Origin: Maricaulis sp947259345
GTDB taxonomy: Bacteria; Pseudomonadota; Alphaproteobacteria; Caulobacterales; Maricaulaceae
Direction of reading: 5' to 3'
DNA length: 64,000 bases
Assembly (NCBI GenBank): GCA_965217205.1
Contig: OZ244254.1
Location: forward strand, 1,860,001-1,924,000
Made by a program: the position numbers and the translations under genes. Shown piece by piece: positions 25,844 through 33,858 of the stretch; position 1 is the stretch's first letter; the number at the start of each line of letters is the position of its first letter. The notes under the pieces are model-generated. The model ran no database searches. It had not been told where the DNA came from and saw only the letters and a program-made list of their open reading frames with translations.

Positions 25844-27109
25844 ATGGAAAAGGAGAGTGAGGTCACGCCGGTGCGGCTCTTGCGCGTCCTTGTCACCGGC
25901 TACCGGTCCCATCCCCATGTCGGCGGACAGGGCGTCTATCTGCGAGAGCTGACCCGTGCCCTGACCGCGCTCGGCCATGAGGTCTCGGTTGCTTCCGGTC
26001 CGCCCTATCCCGAGCTCGATCCCGGCATCACCCTGCATGAACTGCCCTCGCTCGACCTGTTCGCCGAGGACAATGCCTTCCTCGCCCTGCGTCCGCAGCA
26101 CCTGACATCCTGGGCCGATCTGTCGGAATGGCTGGCGCATAATTCCGGGGCGTTCGGGGAACTTTACGCCTTCGGGCGTCGGCTCGACCGCTTCTTGAAG
26201 GCGCATGAAGGACGGTTCGACGTTGTTCATGACAATCAGACCCTGTCGGCCCCCATGGTCCGGATCAATGCCCGCATCCCGGTCATCACCACCCTGCATC
26301 ACCCGATCGCCATTGATCGCGATTATGCCATCGCCGCGGGTCGCAAATGGTGGGAACGCCTGCTGACCCGGCGCTGGTACCGCTTCATCGACATGCAGGC
26401 GAAAACCGCCCGCGCCCTGCCACGTCATCTGGCCGTGTCCGACGCCGCCCGCCAGACCCATGCCGAGCGATATGGCGTCGATGCGAACCGTGTCCGGGTT
26501 GCCTTCAACGGGCTGGATCATGACACTTTCTGCCCAGACCCGATGGTCGAACGCGAGCGCGGGCTGATCGTGACCACGGCCAGCGCCGATGTGCCGATCA
26601 AGGGGCTGGATGTGCTTATCGAGGCCCTCGCCCGTGTCGCCGCAGCGCGGCCCGCAGCCCGGTTGCACATTATCGGCACGCTGCGCGATGGCCCCGCCAA
26701 GCGCATGCTGGCGGCGCATGGCCTGTCCGACCGCGTCACCACATCCTCCGACTTGAGCCGGGCCGAGGTCGCCGACCTTTACCGTCGCGCCCATATTGTC
26801 GCCTGCCCGGCGCGCTTTGAAGGTTTTGGCTTTCCCGCGGCCGAGGCGATGGCCTGCGGTGCCGCCGTGGTCGCCAGCGATGGCGGCGCGCTGCCGGAAG
26901 TGGTGGGCGATGCCGGACTGGTCTCTCCAGCCGGTGAAGCCGGACCGATGGCGGACAATCTCGCCCGGCTGCTCGATGACCCGGGCCTGGCCGATGAACT
27001 GGGCGTACGGGCCGCGACCCGGGCCCGGGAAGCGTTCAACTGGTCCAGCCACGCGCTTGCCGCCTCGCATCTCTATGTCGAGGCCTTGTCAGAACAGGTC
27101 AGGGCCTGA
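25844..27109 (+). CDS. Glycosyltransferase family 4 protein
   Basis: A 421-residue retaining GT-B glycosyltransferase. The N-terminal acceptor domain begins RVLVTGYRSHPHVGGQGVYL; the C-terminal nucleotide-sugar domain has PIKGLDVLIEALARV and the EX7E region EGFGFPAAEAMACG followed by ASDGGALPEVVGDAG. The true start is uncertain: ATG 25844, ATG 25814 or GTG 25871 (behind GAGG) are all in frame. It leads a three-gene run with a methyltransferase (4 bases later) and a cyclase-like protein, suggesting synthesis of a modified glycan or glycolipid. Confidence 0.9.
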   Translation: MEKESEVTPVRLLRVLVTGYRSHPHVGGQGVYLRELTRALTALGHEVSVASGPPYPELDPGITLHELPSLDLFAEDNAFLALRPQHLTSWADLSEWLAHNSGAFGELYAFGRRLDRFLKAHEGRFDVVHDNQTLSAPMVRINARIPVITTLHHPIAIDRDYAIAAGRKWWERLLTRRWYRFIDMQAKTARALPRHLAVSDAARQTHAERYGVDANRVRVAFNGLDHDTFCPDPMVERERGLIVTTASADVPIKGLDVLIEALARVAAARPAARLHIIGTLRDGPAKRMLAAHGLSDRVTTSSDLSRAEVADLYRRAHIVACPARFEGFGFPAAEAMACGAAVVASDGGALPEVVGDAGLVSPAGEAGPMADNLARLLDDPGLADELGVRAATRAREAFNWSSHALAASHLYVEALSEQVRA

Positions 27110-27113
27110 ACCC

Positions 27114-27833
27114 ATGCAAACCATTCAGACGGAAAGCCTGGCGCTGGAGCCCGGCATGCGCATTCTCGACCTTGGCTGCGGCCAGGGCCGGCATCTGCAC
27201 GGCCTGTATTGGGACGAGACGCCCGTCACCGCCGTAGGGCTGGACCTGTGTTATGAGGATGTGGTGATCGCGCTCGACAAGTTTTTCGAGCTGCCGCCCC
27301 CCGAGCCGGCCTCGCCACTGCGCCATGCCGTGCTTACGGCCGGGACGGGCGAGACGCTGCCCTTCCCCGACAACACGTTCGACCGCGTGATCTGCTCCGA
27401 AGTGCTTGAGCATGTGCCAGACCCGGAGCTGTTTCTGGCGGAGATCAGGCGCGTTCTGAAGCCGGACGGAATCTTTGCGGCCTCGGTGCCGCGTTACTGG
27501 CCGGAGGCGATCTGCTGGTCGCTGTCCTTTGGCTATCAGAACACGCCGGGCGGGCATGTTCGTATCTTCAAGCCGAAAGCCTTCCGCCATGATGTTGAAA
27601 AACATGGTTTCCGGCGTTTCCGTCGCCACTGGGCCCACGCCTTGCACAGTCCTTATTGGTGGCTGCGCTGTGCCGTCTGGGACACGCAGGAAAGCAATGG
27701 TCTGGTGGCGCTTTACCGGCGCTTCCTGGAATGGGATCTGATCAAGCGCCCCTGGCTCACCCGGGCCCTGGAAGGGCTGCTCGATCCGGTGATGGGCAAG
27801 TCAGTGGTGATGTATTTCAGGAAGACGAGCTGA
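27114..27833 (+). CDS. Class I SAM-dependent methyltransferase
   Basis: A 239-residue soluble methyltransferase. Motif I is ILDLGCGQGRH near residues 16-26, the acidic residue after strand 2 lies in VGLDLCYED, and motif IV/post-I reads FDRVICSEVLEHVPDPELFL with RRVLKPDGIFAASVPR after it. This is the Methyltransf_11 pattern. It starts 4 bases after the glycosyltransferase stop, and its TGA overlaps the ATG of the next gene (ATGA), so translational coupling is likely. The acceptor is unknown. Confidence 0.9.
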   Translation: MQTIQTESLALEPGMRILDLGCGQGRHLHGLYWDETPVTAVGLDLCYEDVVIALDKFFELPPPEPASPLRHAVLTAGTGETLPFPDNTFDRVICSEVLEHVPDPELFLAEIRRVLKPDGIFAASVPRYWPEAICWSLSFGYQNTPGGHVRIFKPKAFRHDVEKHGFRRFRRHWAHALHSPYWWLRCAVWDTQESNGLVALYRRFLEWDLIKRPWLTRALEGLLDPVMGKSVVMYFRKTS

Positions 27834-28930
27834 TGAGCGATCTGGTCGACATTCGGGCCTGCGCCGATCATATCGCTGCCCTGCAACGCAGCGACGGCAC
27901 CATCCCCTGGATCGAGGCCGGCGTGTGGGACGCCTGGAATCACGGCGAAGCGACAATGGGTCTCGCCATTGCCGGACGTGAAGGCGAAACCCGGCTCGCC
28001 CTGACCGCGTTGATGGATCGCCAGGAATCCGATGGCGGCTGGACCGGCGATCTCGGTGCTTCGGTTCCGCTCGACGACGCCAACCGACATCTCGTGCCGG
28101 GCAAGCCGAAAACGGCACGGGACACCAATTTCTCCGGCTATGTCGCGGTCACCGTGCTGCGTAGCCTGCTGGCGCTGAAAGCGATCGACCAGCTGCCTCG
28201 CTATTGGCCGATGATCGAGGCGGCGATGGACTTCGTCCTCGCCCACCAGACCCCGCATGGTGATATCGTCTGGCGGGCCCGCGGCGATGAACAGACCCTG
28301 ACCGAGATCGACAGTCTGCGCGCCGGCAATGCCAGCCTCTACAAGGCGCTCGAATGCGCCAGCCTGATGGGACGCCGGCTGGGAAAACCGGTCGAGCGCT
28401 GGATGGAGGCCCGCCGCAAGATCGGTGCAGCCCTGCGCGAGAATGATGCCCGCTTTGACCGCAAGGGCACCGACCGGCGCGGCTTTGCCATGGACTGGTA
28501 TTACCCTGCCCTCGCCGGCGTCCTGCCGACCGATATCGGCCGAGCGCGCCTTTATGCCCGCTGGACTGAATTCGTCGAACCGGGCCTGGGCTGCCGCTGC
28601 GTCTCCGACCAGCCCTGGGTCACCGCGGCGGAAACGGCCGAACTCGCCCTCGCCTGCCAGACGGTTGGCAAGCATGAACAAGCGCGCGCGCTGATCGCCA
28701 ATCTGGCGCCACTGATCGCCCGGGATGGCGGTTACTGGATGGGTTGGCAGTTCGAGGAGTCGATCATCTGGCCGCGCGAGCGTCCGTCCTGGACATCCGG
28801 TGCGCTGATCATGGCGGCGGATGCGATCGAAGGACTGAGTCCGGGCCACACACTGCTGGTGGCCAACCATCTGCCGGAGTATCCGGCGACTAGAGCCGCC
28901 GCAAAACTTCCAGCGTTCCTGTACGCCTGA
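27833..28930 (+). CDS. Prenyltransferase/squalene-cyclase-like alpha-barrel protein
   Basis: A 365-residue soluble protein with the repeating helical pairs of the alpha/alpha-barrel class. A QW-like repeat is present (RQESDGGW), then NFSGYVAVTVLRSLLALK, FAMDWYYPALAGVLP, and a C-terminal GYWMGWQFEESIIWPRERPS leading to WTSGALIMAADA. No DxDD protonation motif of squalene-hopene cyclases is visible, so I do not call it a cyclase; relatives are usually labelled prenyltransferase-like without proof. Third gene of the glycosyltransferase run. Its 3' end overlaps the convergent methyltransferase gene by 41 bases. Confidence 0.7.
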   Translation: MSDLVDIRACADHIAALQRSDGTIPWIEAGVWDAWNHGEATMGLAIAGREGETRLALTALMDRQESDGGWTGDLGASVPLDDANRHLVPGKPKTARDTNFSGYVAVTVLRSLLALKAIDQLPRYWPMIEAAMDFVLAHQTPHGDIVWRARGDEQTLTEIDSLRAGNASLYKALECASLMGRRLGKPVERWMEARRKIGAALRENDARFDRKGTDRRGFAMDWYYPALAGVLPTDIGRARLYARWTEFVEPGLGCRCVSDQPWVTAAETAELALACQTVGKHEQARALIANLAPLIARDGGYWMGWQFEESIIWPRERPSWTSGALIMAADAIEGLSPGHTLLVANHLPEYPATRAAAKLPAFLYA

Positions 28931-29492
28931 CCGGTTCGAACAGGCCCGACGCACAGGCCAGCTTCCAGATCTCGTAAGGCGGGCGTCCGCCATCTTCGGG
29001 ATTGGGGAAGACGTCGTGGATGGCGAGGATGCCACCGGCGACGACACGTCCGGCCCAGCCGCGATAATCGGCCAGCGCCGCCTCCATGGAATGCCCGCCA
29101 TCAATGAAGACCATGCCCAGCGGCGTGGTCCAGTTGGCGGCAATCACGGCAGACCGTCCAACCAGCGGAATGACACAGTCTTCCAGCTCGCCGCGGAACA
29201 GGGTCTCTCGCAGGGCCGGCAGCGTCTCGACAGCGCCCAGCTTGGCATTGAACAGCTCGGGATCGTGATACGCCTCGCCGGGCTGATGCTCTTCGGAGCC
29301 GCGGTGATGGTCCAGCGTGTAAAGGATGGTCCCGGCCTGACGTGCCGCCGGACCGAGATAAAGCGCGGACTTGCCGCAATAGGATCCGATCTCCAGCACG
29401 GGACCCAGACCTCCGGATTCGGCGGCGAGTGCGGCCAGCGCTTCGCCTTCCTCGGGGTCGAGGAAGCCTTTGACATCATCGGGATGGATCAT
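28890..29492 (-). CDS. Class I SAM-dependent methyltransferase (Methyltransf_24 type)
   Basis: A 200-residue methyltransferase with motif I VLEIGSYCGKSALYLG near residues 32-47, an acidic LDHHRGSEEHQ loop, and FIDGGHSMEAALADYRGW, the signature of O-methyltransferases in the Methyltransf_24 group. The histidine-rich LDHHRG and IHDVFPN segments suggest a metal-binding active site. It is co-transcribed with the lipoprotein-like gene upstream (TGATG overlap) and converges on the cyclase-like gene, so the two transcripts overlap at their ends. Confidence 0.85.
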   Translation of the reverse strand: MIHPDDVKGFLDPEEGEALAALAAESGGLGPVLEIGSYCGKSALYLGPAARQAGTILYTLDHHRGSEEHQPGEAYHDPELFNAKLGAVETLPALRETLFRGELEDCVIPLVGRSAVIAANWTTPLGMVFIDGGHSMEAALADYRGWAGRVVAGGILAIHDVFPNPEDGGRPPYEIWKLACASGLFEPVRRTGTLEVLRRL

Positions 29493-30151
29493 CAGGAAAT
29501 GGATGGATTGAGCATCTGGCGACGTAGATCGGCCAACTCATCGGCACGATCCCGCAAATCGCTGACCCGCAGCGCCAGGAGATCCCGCTCGACACGAAGT
29601 CCGTCCAGCGCCTCGGCATCATGATATGTGGTCAGTTCCAGCAGCGCAGCGTCGAAGACGGATTGCGCTGTCTGGGCATTGGCCATCGCCGATTCCACGG
29701 TGCCGAGAGCATCGGTCACGTCCGAGCGCGACAGGCCGGCCCCCTCGACCATGAGGGCGCGGGATGCCGCATCGATGGCTGCCGCACCTTGCCAGGTCTC
29801 GACAAGATGGATGGCGATCCGATTAAGCGTCGGCGATGCTGTCAGGTCGAGCTCAGCGGTCTCGACATAGAGCGTCAGGCCGCTGGCATCAGTTTCAGCA
29901 TCCTGCCCGGCGAGCTGGTTCATCCAGCGCATCGCCGTGTCCATCGAACTGGCTTCGCGGACCAGGCCGCGCGCTCGAAGCGACGATGTGAAATTGTCGG
30001 CCGCTCGATCCAGTTCTAGCTGAGCCGGGGTGGAGGCTGCTCGTGACCCCGGGAGGGAGGACGCGGCGATCGAGATCGGCGCACTCGCGCAGGCAGAAGC
30101 GAGACTGCAAAAACAAATGGCTAGCAGAGCGCGCCGGAATGCGATCATCAC
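29492..30151 (-). CDS. Hypothetical exported, possibly lipidated, helical protein
   Basis: A 219-residue protein without a recognised family. It has an N-terminal hydrophobic signal (ALLAICFCSLASAC) with a lipobox-like end, a serine/alanine linker, then a long helical region. A C-terminal coiled coil (LRVERDLLALRVSDLRDRAD) closes the protein. The pattern resembles periplasmic lipoproteins involved in envelope structure. Its TGA overlaps the ATG of the methyltransferase, so they are co-expressed. Function unknown. Confidence 0.65.
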   Translation of the reverse strand: MMIAFRRALLAICFCSLASACASAPISIAASSLPGSRAASTPAQLELDRAADNFTSSLRARGLVREASSMDTAMRWMNQLAGQDAETDASGLTLYVETAELDLTASPTLNRIAIHLVETWQGAAAIDAASRALMVEGAGLSRSDVTDALGTVESAMANAQTAQSVFDAALLELTTYHDAEALDGLRVERDLLALRVSDLRDRADELADLRRQMLNPSIS

Positions 30152-30266
30152 ACAGTTGGTCCCAAGATCGATTTAAAGCCCCAAATCGGGATTGACGATA
30201 CAGAGCGAAGGCCAATTAGGCTATGGTTTATTGTGTTTAAGACTGGCTAACGGCACAGTAGCCGAC

Positions 30267-31232
30267 ATGGATGCCTCCTACTCACGACGCCTCCTCTACC
30301 CGCCGATCCGGCCTCTTCAGGCCTCACGACTGGCGGTAGGCGATGGTCATGACCTCTATATCGAGGAATGCGGTCGCCCCGATGGGCTACCGGTCGTTAC
30401 GCTGCACGGCGGTCCCGGCGGCGGCGTGTCCCCGGCGCTGCGCCGCTTCTTCGATCCGCGCCGCTATCGCATCATCCTGTTCGACCAGCGCGGCTGCGGG
30501 CGTTCGACCCCACACGGCGAGCTGAGCCACAATACGACCCAGGACCTGATCGACGACATGGAGCGCATTCGCGAAGTCATGGGCGTCGAGAAATGGGTGG
30601 TGTTCGGAGGCTCCTGGGGCGCGACCCTGGCGCTCGCCTATGCCCGCGCCCATCCCGATCGCTGTATCGGCCTTATATTGCGCGGCATCTTCACCTGCAC
30701 CCAGCGCGAGCTCGACTGGTTCTACAAGGATGGCGCCAACATGCTCTTCCCGGATGCCTGGGAACGCCTGGTCGATCCGCTGAGCCCGGAAGAGCGCGGC
30801 GACATCATCCGCGCCTATTACGAACGCCTGGCCGAACCGGACATTATTCGTCGGCGTCCGGATGCGCTGGCCTGGTCGCGCTGGGAAAGCGCCCTGATTT
30901 CAATGACGGGTGACCCGTCAGCGCCGCTCGCCGATCCCGTGCGCGCAGATGCCCTAGCGCGGATGGAAAGCCATTACTTCTTCCACAAAGGTTTCTTCGA
31001 GCGCGATGGTGAATTGCTGGAAGATGCCGGGCGCTACAACCATTTGCCCGGTGTCATCGTCCAGGGCCGGTATGACGTTGTCACCCCGCCCCAAACGGCC
31101 TGGAGCCTCGCCCGGGCGTGGCCGCGAGCGAGGCTCCAGATGATTGGCGATGCCGGCCATGCGGCCGGCGAGCCGGGCATGGTCGACGCGCTGGTGCGCG
31201 CGACCGACGCCTTTGCCGACAAGTTCGGCTAG
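30267..31232 (+). CDS. pip: Proline iminopeptidase
   Basis: A 321-residue alpha/beta-hydrolase that removes N-terminal proline from peptides. HGGPGGG (47-53) forms the oxyanion hole. The nucleophile Ser116 lies in GGSWGATLALAYA, the acidic residue in GRYDVVTPP and the histidine in GDAGHAAGEPG. DQRGCGRSTPH is the diagnostic proline-iminopeptidase signature. ATG 30267 gives the family length. It diverges from the hypothetical lipoprotein gene and shares CTAG with the stop of the convergent transporter gene. Confidence 0.95.
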   Translation: MDASYSRRLLYPPIRPLQASRLAVGDGHDLYIEECGRPDGLPVVTLHGGPGGGVSPALRRFFDPRRYRIILFDQRGCGRSTPHGELSHNTTQDLIDDMERIREVMGVEKWVVFGGSWGATLALAYARAHPDRCIGLILRGIFTCTQRELDWFYKDGANMLFPDAWERLVDPLSPEERGDIIRAYYERLAEPDIIRRRPDALAWSRWESALISMTGDPSAPLADPVRADALARMESHYFFHKGFFERDGELLEDAGRYNHLPGVIVQGRYDVVTPPQTAWSLARAWPRARLQMIGDAGHAAGEPGMVDALVRATDAFADKFG

Positions 31233-32581
31233 CCGAGACCCAGCATGGCGCCAATTGCGCCGCCATTGAACTTGGCGTCCAGGCCGAGGAAAAGAATGAA
31301 GCCGATCGCCGGCGGCACGACGAACTTCACACAGAAGTGGAAGAAGGCGAACAGGCCGTTCGAGGCATGGCTCAACTCTTCTCGCATCAGCGATTTGGGA
31401 ATGACCCAGCCGGCGAAAACCGCAACCAGCAGACCGCCAAGCGGAAGCAGGAAGCTGCCGGACAGCCAATCCACGAAGAGACCGCCGAAGTCCGAAGACC
31501 AGACGGCGCCCGCACCGATCATGAAGGCGAAAAAGCCGAGCAGCCAGGCGGCTGTGGGACGCGAGAAATCAGAATGCTCCTCGACAAAGGCCACGGTGCC
31601 TTCAAGCAGCGAGATCGACGAGGTAATCGCCGCGATGAAGGCCAGCGCGAAGAAGGCGCCGCCAATGATATTGCCCGCCGGCATGTCGGCGAACACAGCC
31701 GGCAGCGCGGTGAAGATCAGGCCGAGGCCGGCGGCCGGGTCGATACCCACCATGAAGACGATCGGGAAGATCATCAGACCGGCAATCAGCGCGACCAGCG
31801 TGTCTGCCGAGGCGATCAGGATCGAGGACGAGCCGATATTGGTGTCCTTGGACAGGTAGGAGCCATAGGTGATCATGATGGCCGAAGCGACCGAGACCGA
31901 GAAGAAGGCCTGGCCAAGTGCGGCAACGAAAGTCTGGCCGGTCACCGCCGAGAAATCGGGCGTGAACAGATAGGCAATCGCCTCGCTCGCCGCCCCAGTG
32001 GCCAGCGAATAGATGGTCAGACCGATCAGCATCACGAAGAAAAGCGGCATCAGGAAGGTCGCGACCTGCTCAATCCCGCCTTTCAGGCCCCGCGCCACAA
32101 TCAGCACCGTGATGATCATGAAGCCGGCATGCCAAGCCAGCTGTGTAAACTCACCCCGATAGAAGAGATTGGCGCCATCAGGCTGAGAGAAGCCGCCGTA
32201 GAAGCCGGATGCGGAATAGGCCAGCACCTGGCCGGCAATCACCGAATAAGTGGTCAGGATCAGGAAACCGCCTGCCGTACAGACCCAGCCGACGATGGCC
32301 CAATTGGCGGATCGTCCGGCTTCCTGCGCCATTTTGCGGGTCGAGGAGATAGCCGATTGCTGCGCATGGCGACCAATGGCGATCTCGGCCATCAGCACCG
32401 GCAGGGCAAACAGGGCCACACAACCGATATAGATCAACACAAAGGCCGACCCGCCATTATCGCCCGTCTGGAACGGGAAACGCCAAAGATTGCCGAGACC
32501 GACCGCGGAGCCAACCGCGGCGAGAATGAATGCGAAACGCGACGACCAATGCGCGTGCTGACCGGCTGGTGTTGCCGCCAT
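31229..32581 (-). CDS. Sodium-dependent transporter of the NSS/SNF family
   Basis: A 450-residue neurotransmitter:sodium-symporter homologue with 11-12 helices and LeuT fold. TM1 contains the hallmark GLGNLWRFPFQ at about residues 28-38, with NGGSAFVLIY following. TM6 and TM8 positions read FFSVSVASAIMITYGSYL and EGTVAFVEE, the latter in the usual linker region. These proteins import amino acids with sodium. The substrate is not deducible. ATG 32581 lies behind GGGAGAG and is preferred over the upstream in-frame ATG at 32620. Confidence 0.93.
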   Translation of the reverse strand: MAATPAGQHAHWSSRFAFILAAVGSAVGLGNLWRFPFQTGDNGGSAFVLIYIGCVALFALPVLMAEIAIGRHAQQSAISSTRKMAQEAGRSANWAIVGWVCTAGGFLILTTYSVIAGQVLAYSASGFYGGFSQPDGANLFYRGEFTQLAWHAGFMIITVLIVARGLKGGIEQVATFLMPLFFVMLIGLTIYSLATGAASEAIAYLFTPDFSAVTGQTFVAALGQAFFSVSVASAIMITYGSYLSKDTNIGSSSILIASADTLVALIAGLMIFPIVFMVGIDPAAGLGLIFTALPAVFADMPAGNIIGGAFFALAFIAAITSSISLLEGTVAFVEEHSDFSRPTAAWLLGFFAFMIGAGAVWSSDFGGLFVDWLSGSFLLPLGGLLVAVFAGWVIPKSLMREELSHASNGLFAFFHFCVKFVVPPAIGFILFLGLDAKFNGGAIGAMLGLG

Positions 32582-32700
32582 GAGACTCTCCCCTGAAACA
32601 GGACGCGAAGGCGCGTCCACCCCTTACAGAATTGCCGCGCACACTTCCCCAACCGGCCCAGCCGGTCAAGCGCGCGACGTTGTTGCAGTGCGGCGCAAAA

Positions 32701-33858
32701 TCAGCCGAACAAACCGGCTCCGCGCGGCGGTTCCGCATTGCGGTGAATATGCGCGCCCAGGATCAGTCCGAAGCCGGCCATGACGGCCAGCACAACCGTG
32801 CCGCCATAGGAAATCAGCGGCAAGGGCACACCGACCACGGGCAGGAGGCGCGAGACCATGCCGATATTGATGAAGACGTAGGAGGCGAAGGTAGTGATCA
32901 CGCCGATGGTCATCAGGCGCAGGAAGGGCGACTTGCAGCTGATCGCGATGATCACGCCCTGGGCCATGATCAGCGCATTCACGGCCAGGACGGAGATGCC
33001 GCCGACAAAGCCGAATTCCTCACCGAGCGCGGTGAAGATATAGTCGGTCTGCATCTCCGGCAGATAACCCAGCTTGGACTGGGTGCCCTCCAGGAAGCCC
33101 TTGCCCGTCATGCCGCCCGAGCCGAGCGTGATCACGGCCTGGTTGGGGTGATAATTGATCCCCAGCGGATCGAAATCCGGGTTGAGGAAAGCGTGGACGC
33201 GGTCCATCTGATACTCGGCAAGGATATTCTCCAGGCCGTAAATACCGACACCGACAATGCCCGCGAGGCCGAGGCCAGCCACGGCCATGATGAACCACCA
33301 GCTCAAGCCCGCCATGAAAATGACCACCACACCGGTCGCGGCGAGCAGGAGTGTCGTCCCCAGATCCGGCTGGCTGACTATCAAGATGGCAGGAATGCCG
33401 ATGATCAATAGCGGCGGCAAGAGACCGGAAATCGTGGTGACCTTGGTATCCTCGAGATCGTGATAGAAGCGCGCCAGGGCGAGAACGAGGGCCAGCTTCA
33501 TGATCTCGGCAGGCTGAATGCGTATCGGACCGATATCGACCCAACGCTGGGCGCCATTGATCGTGACCCCGGCGACCTCCACGAGGACCAGCAGGATCAA
33601 GGCTCCGACATAGACCGGATAGGCCAGCCCCATCCAGAAGCGCGGCGGAAACATCGCGATCACGATCATTCCGACGAAACCGAGGGCGAAGCGGATCGCA
33701 TGATTGATGGCCCAGGGCTCCCAGCTCCCTCCCCCGACCGAATAGAGCATGCCGACACCCGCCGCTCCCAGCAGAACCAGAAGCAGGACCAGGGTCCAGT
33801 TGAGCTCCATCATCTTGCCGGGAATATCGCGCGGCACGCTCTCTCGGAAAACAGCCAT
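32701..33858 (-). CDS. rodA: Rod shape-determining protein RodA (SEDS peptidoglycan glycosyltransferase)
   Basis: A 385-residue SEDS-family membrane protein with about ten helices. The conserved segments QPDLGTTLLLAATG and RVHAFLNPDFDPLG, the family's catalytic-loop neighbourhood, and the C-terminal SYGGTVVLAVMAGFGLIL are readable. RodA polymerises glycan strands with PBP2 during lateral growth. It is the last gene of mreB-mreC-mreD-mrdA-rodA, its ATG overlapping the mrdA stop (TGATG). Confidence 0.96.
   Translation of the reverse strand: MAVFRESVPRDIPGKMMELNWTLVLLLVLLGAAGVGMLYSVGGGSWEPWAINHAIRFALGFVGMIVIAMFPPRFWMGLAYPVYVGALILLVLVEVAGVTINGAQRWVDIGPIRIQPAEIMKLALVLALARFYHDLEDTKVTTISGLLPPLLIIGIPAILIVSQPDLGTTLLLAATGVVVIFMAGLSWWFIMAVAGLGLAGIVGVGIYGLENILAEYQMDRVHAFLNPDFDPLGINYHPNQAVITLGSGGMTGKGFLEGTQSKLGYLPEMQTDYIFTALGEEFGFVGGISVLAVNALIMAQGVIIAISCKSPFLRLMTIGVITTFASYVFINIGMVSRLLPVVGVPLPLISYGGTVVLAVMAGFGLILGAHIHRNAEPPRGAGLFG

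Noticed and set aside
31118..32596. A 492-codon open frame opposite the NSS transporter
   Set aside because: Extreme Arg/Asp/His/Glu composition with no hydrophobic core; shadow of the transporter gene.
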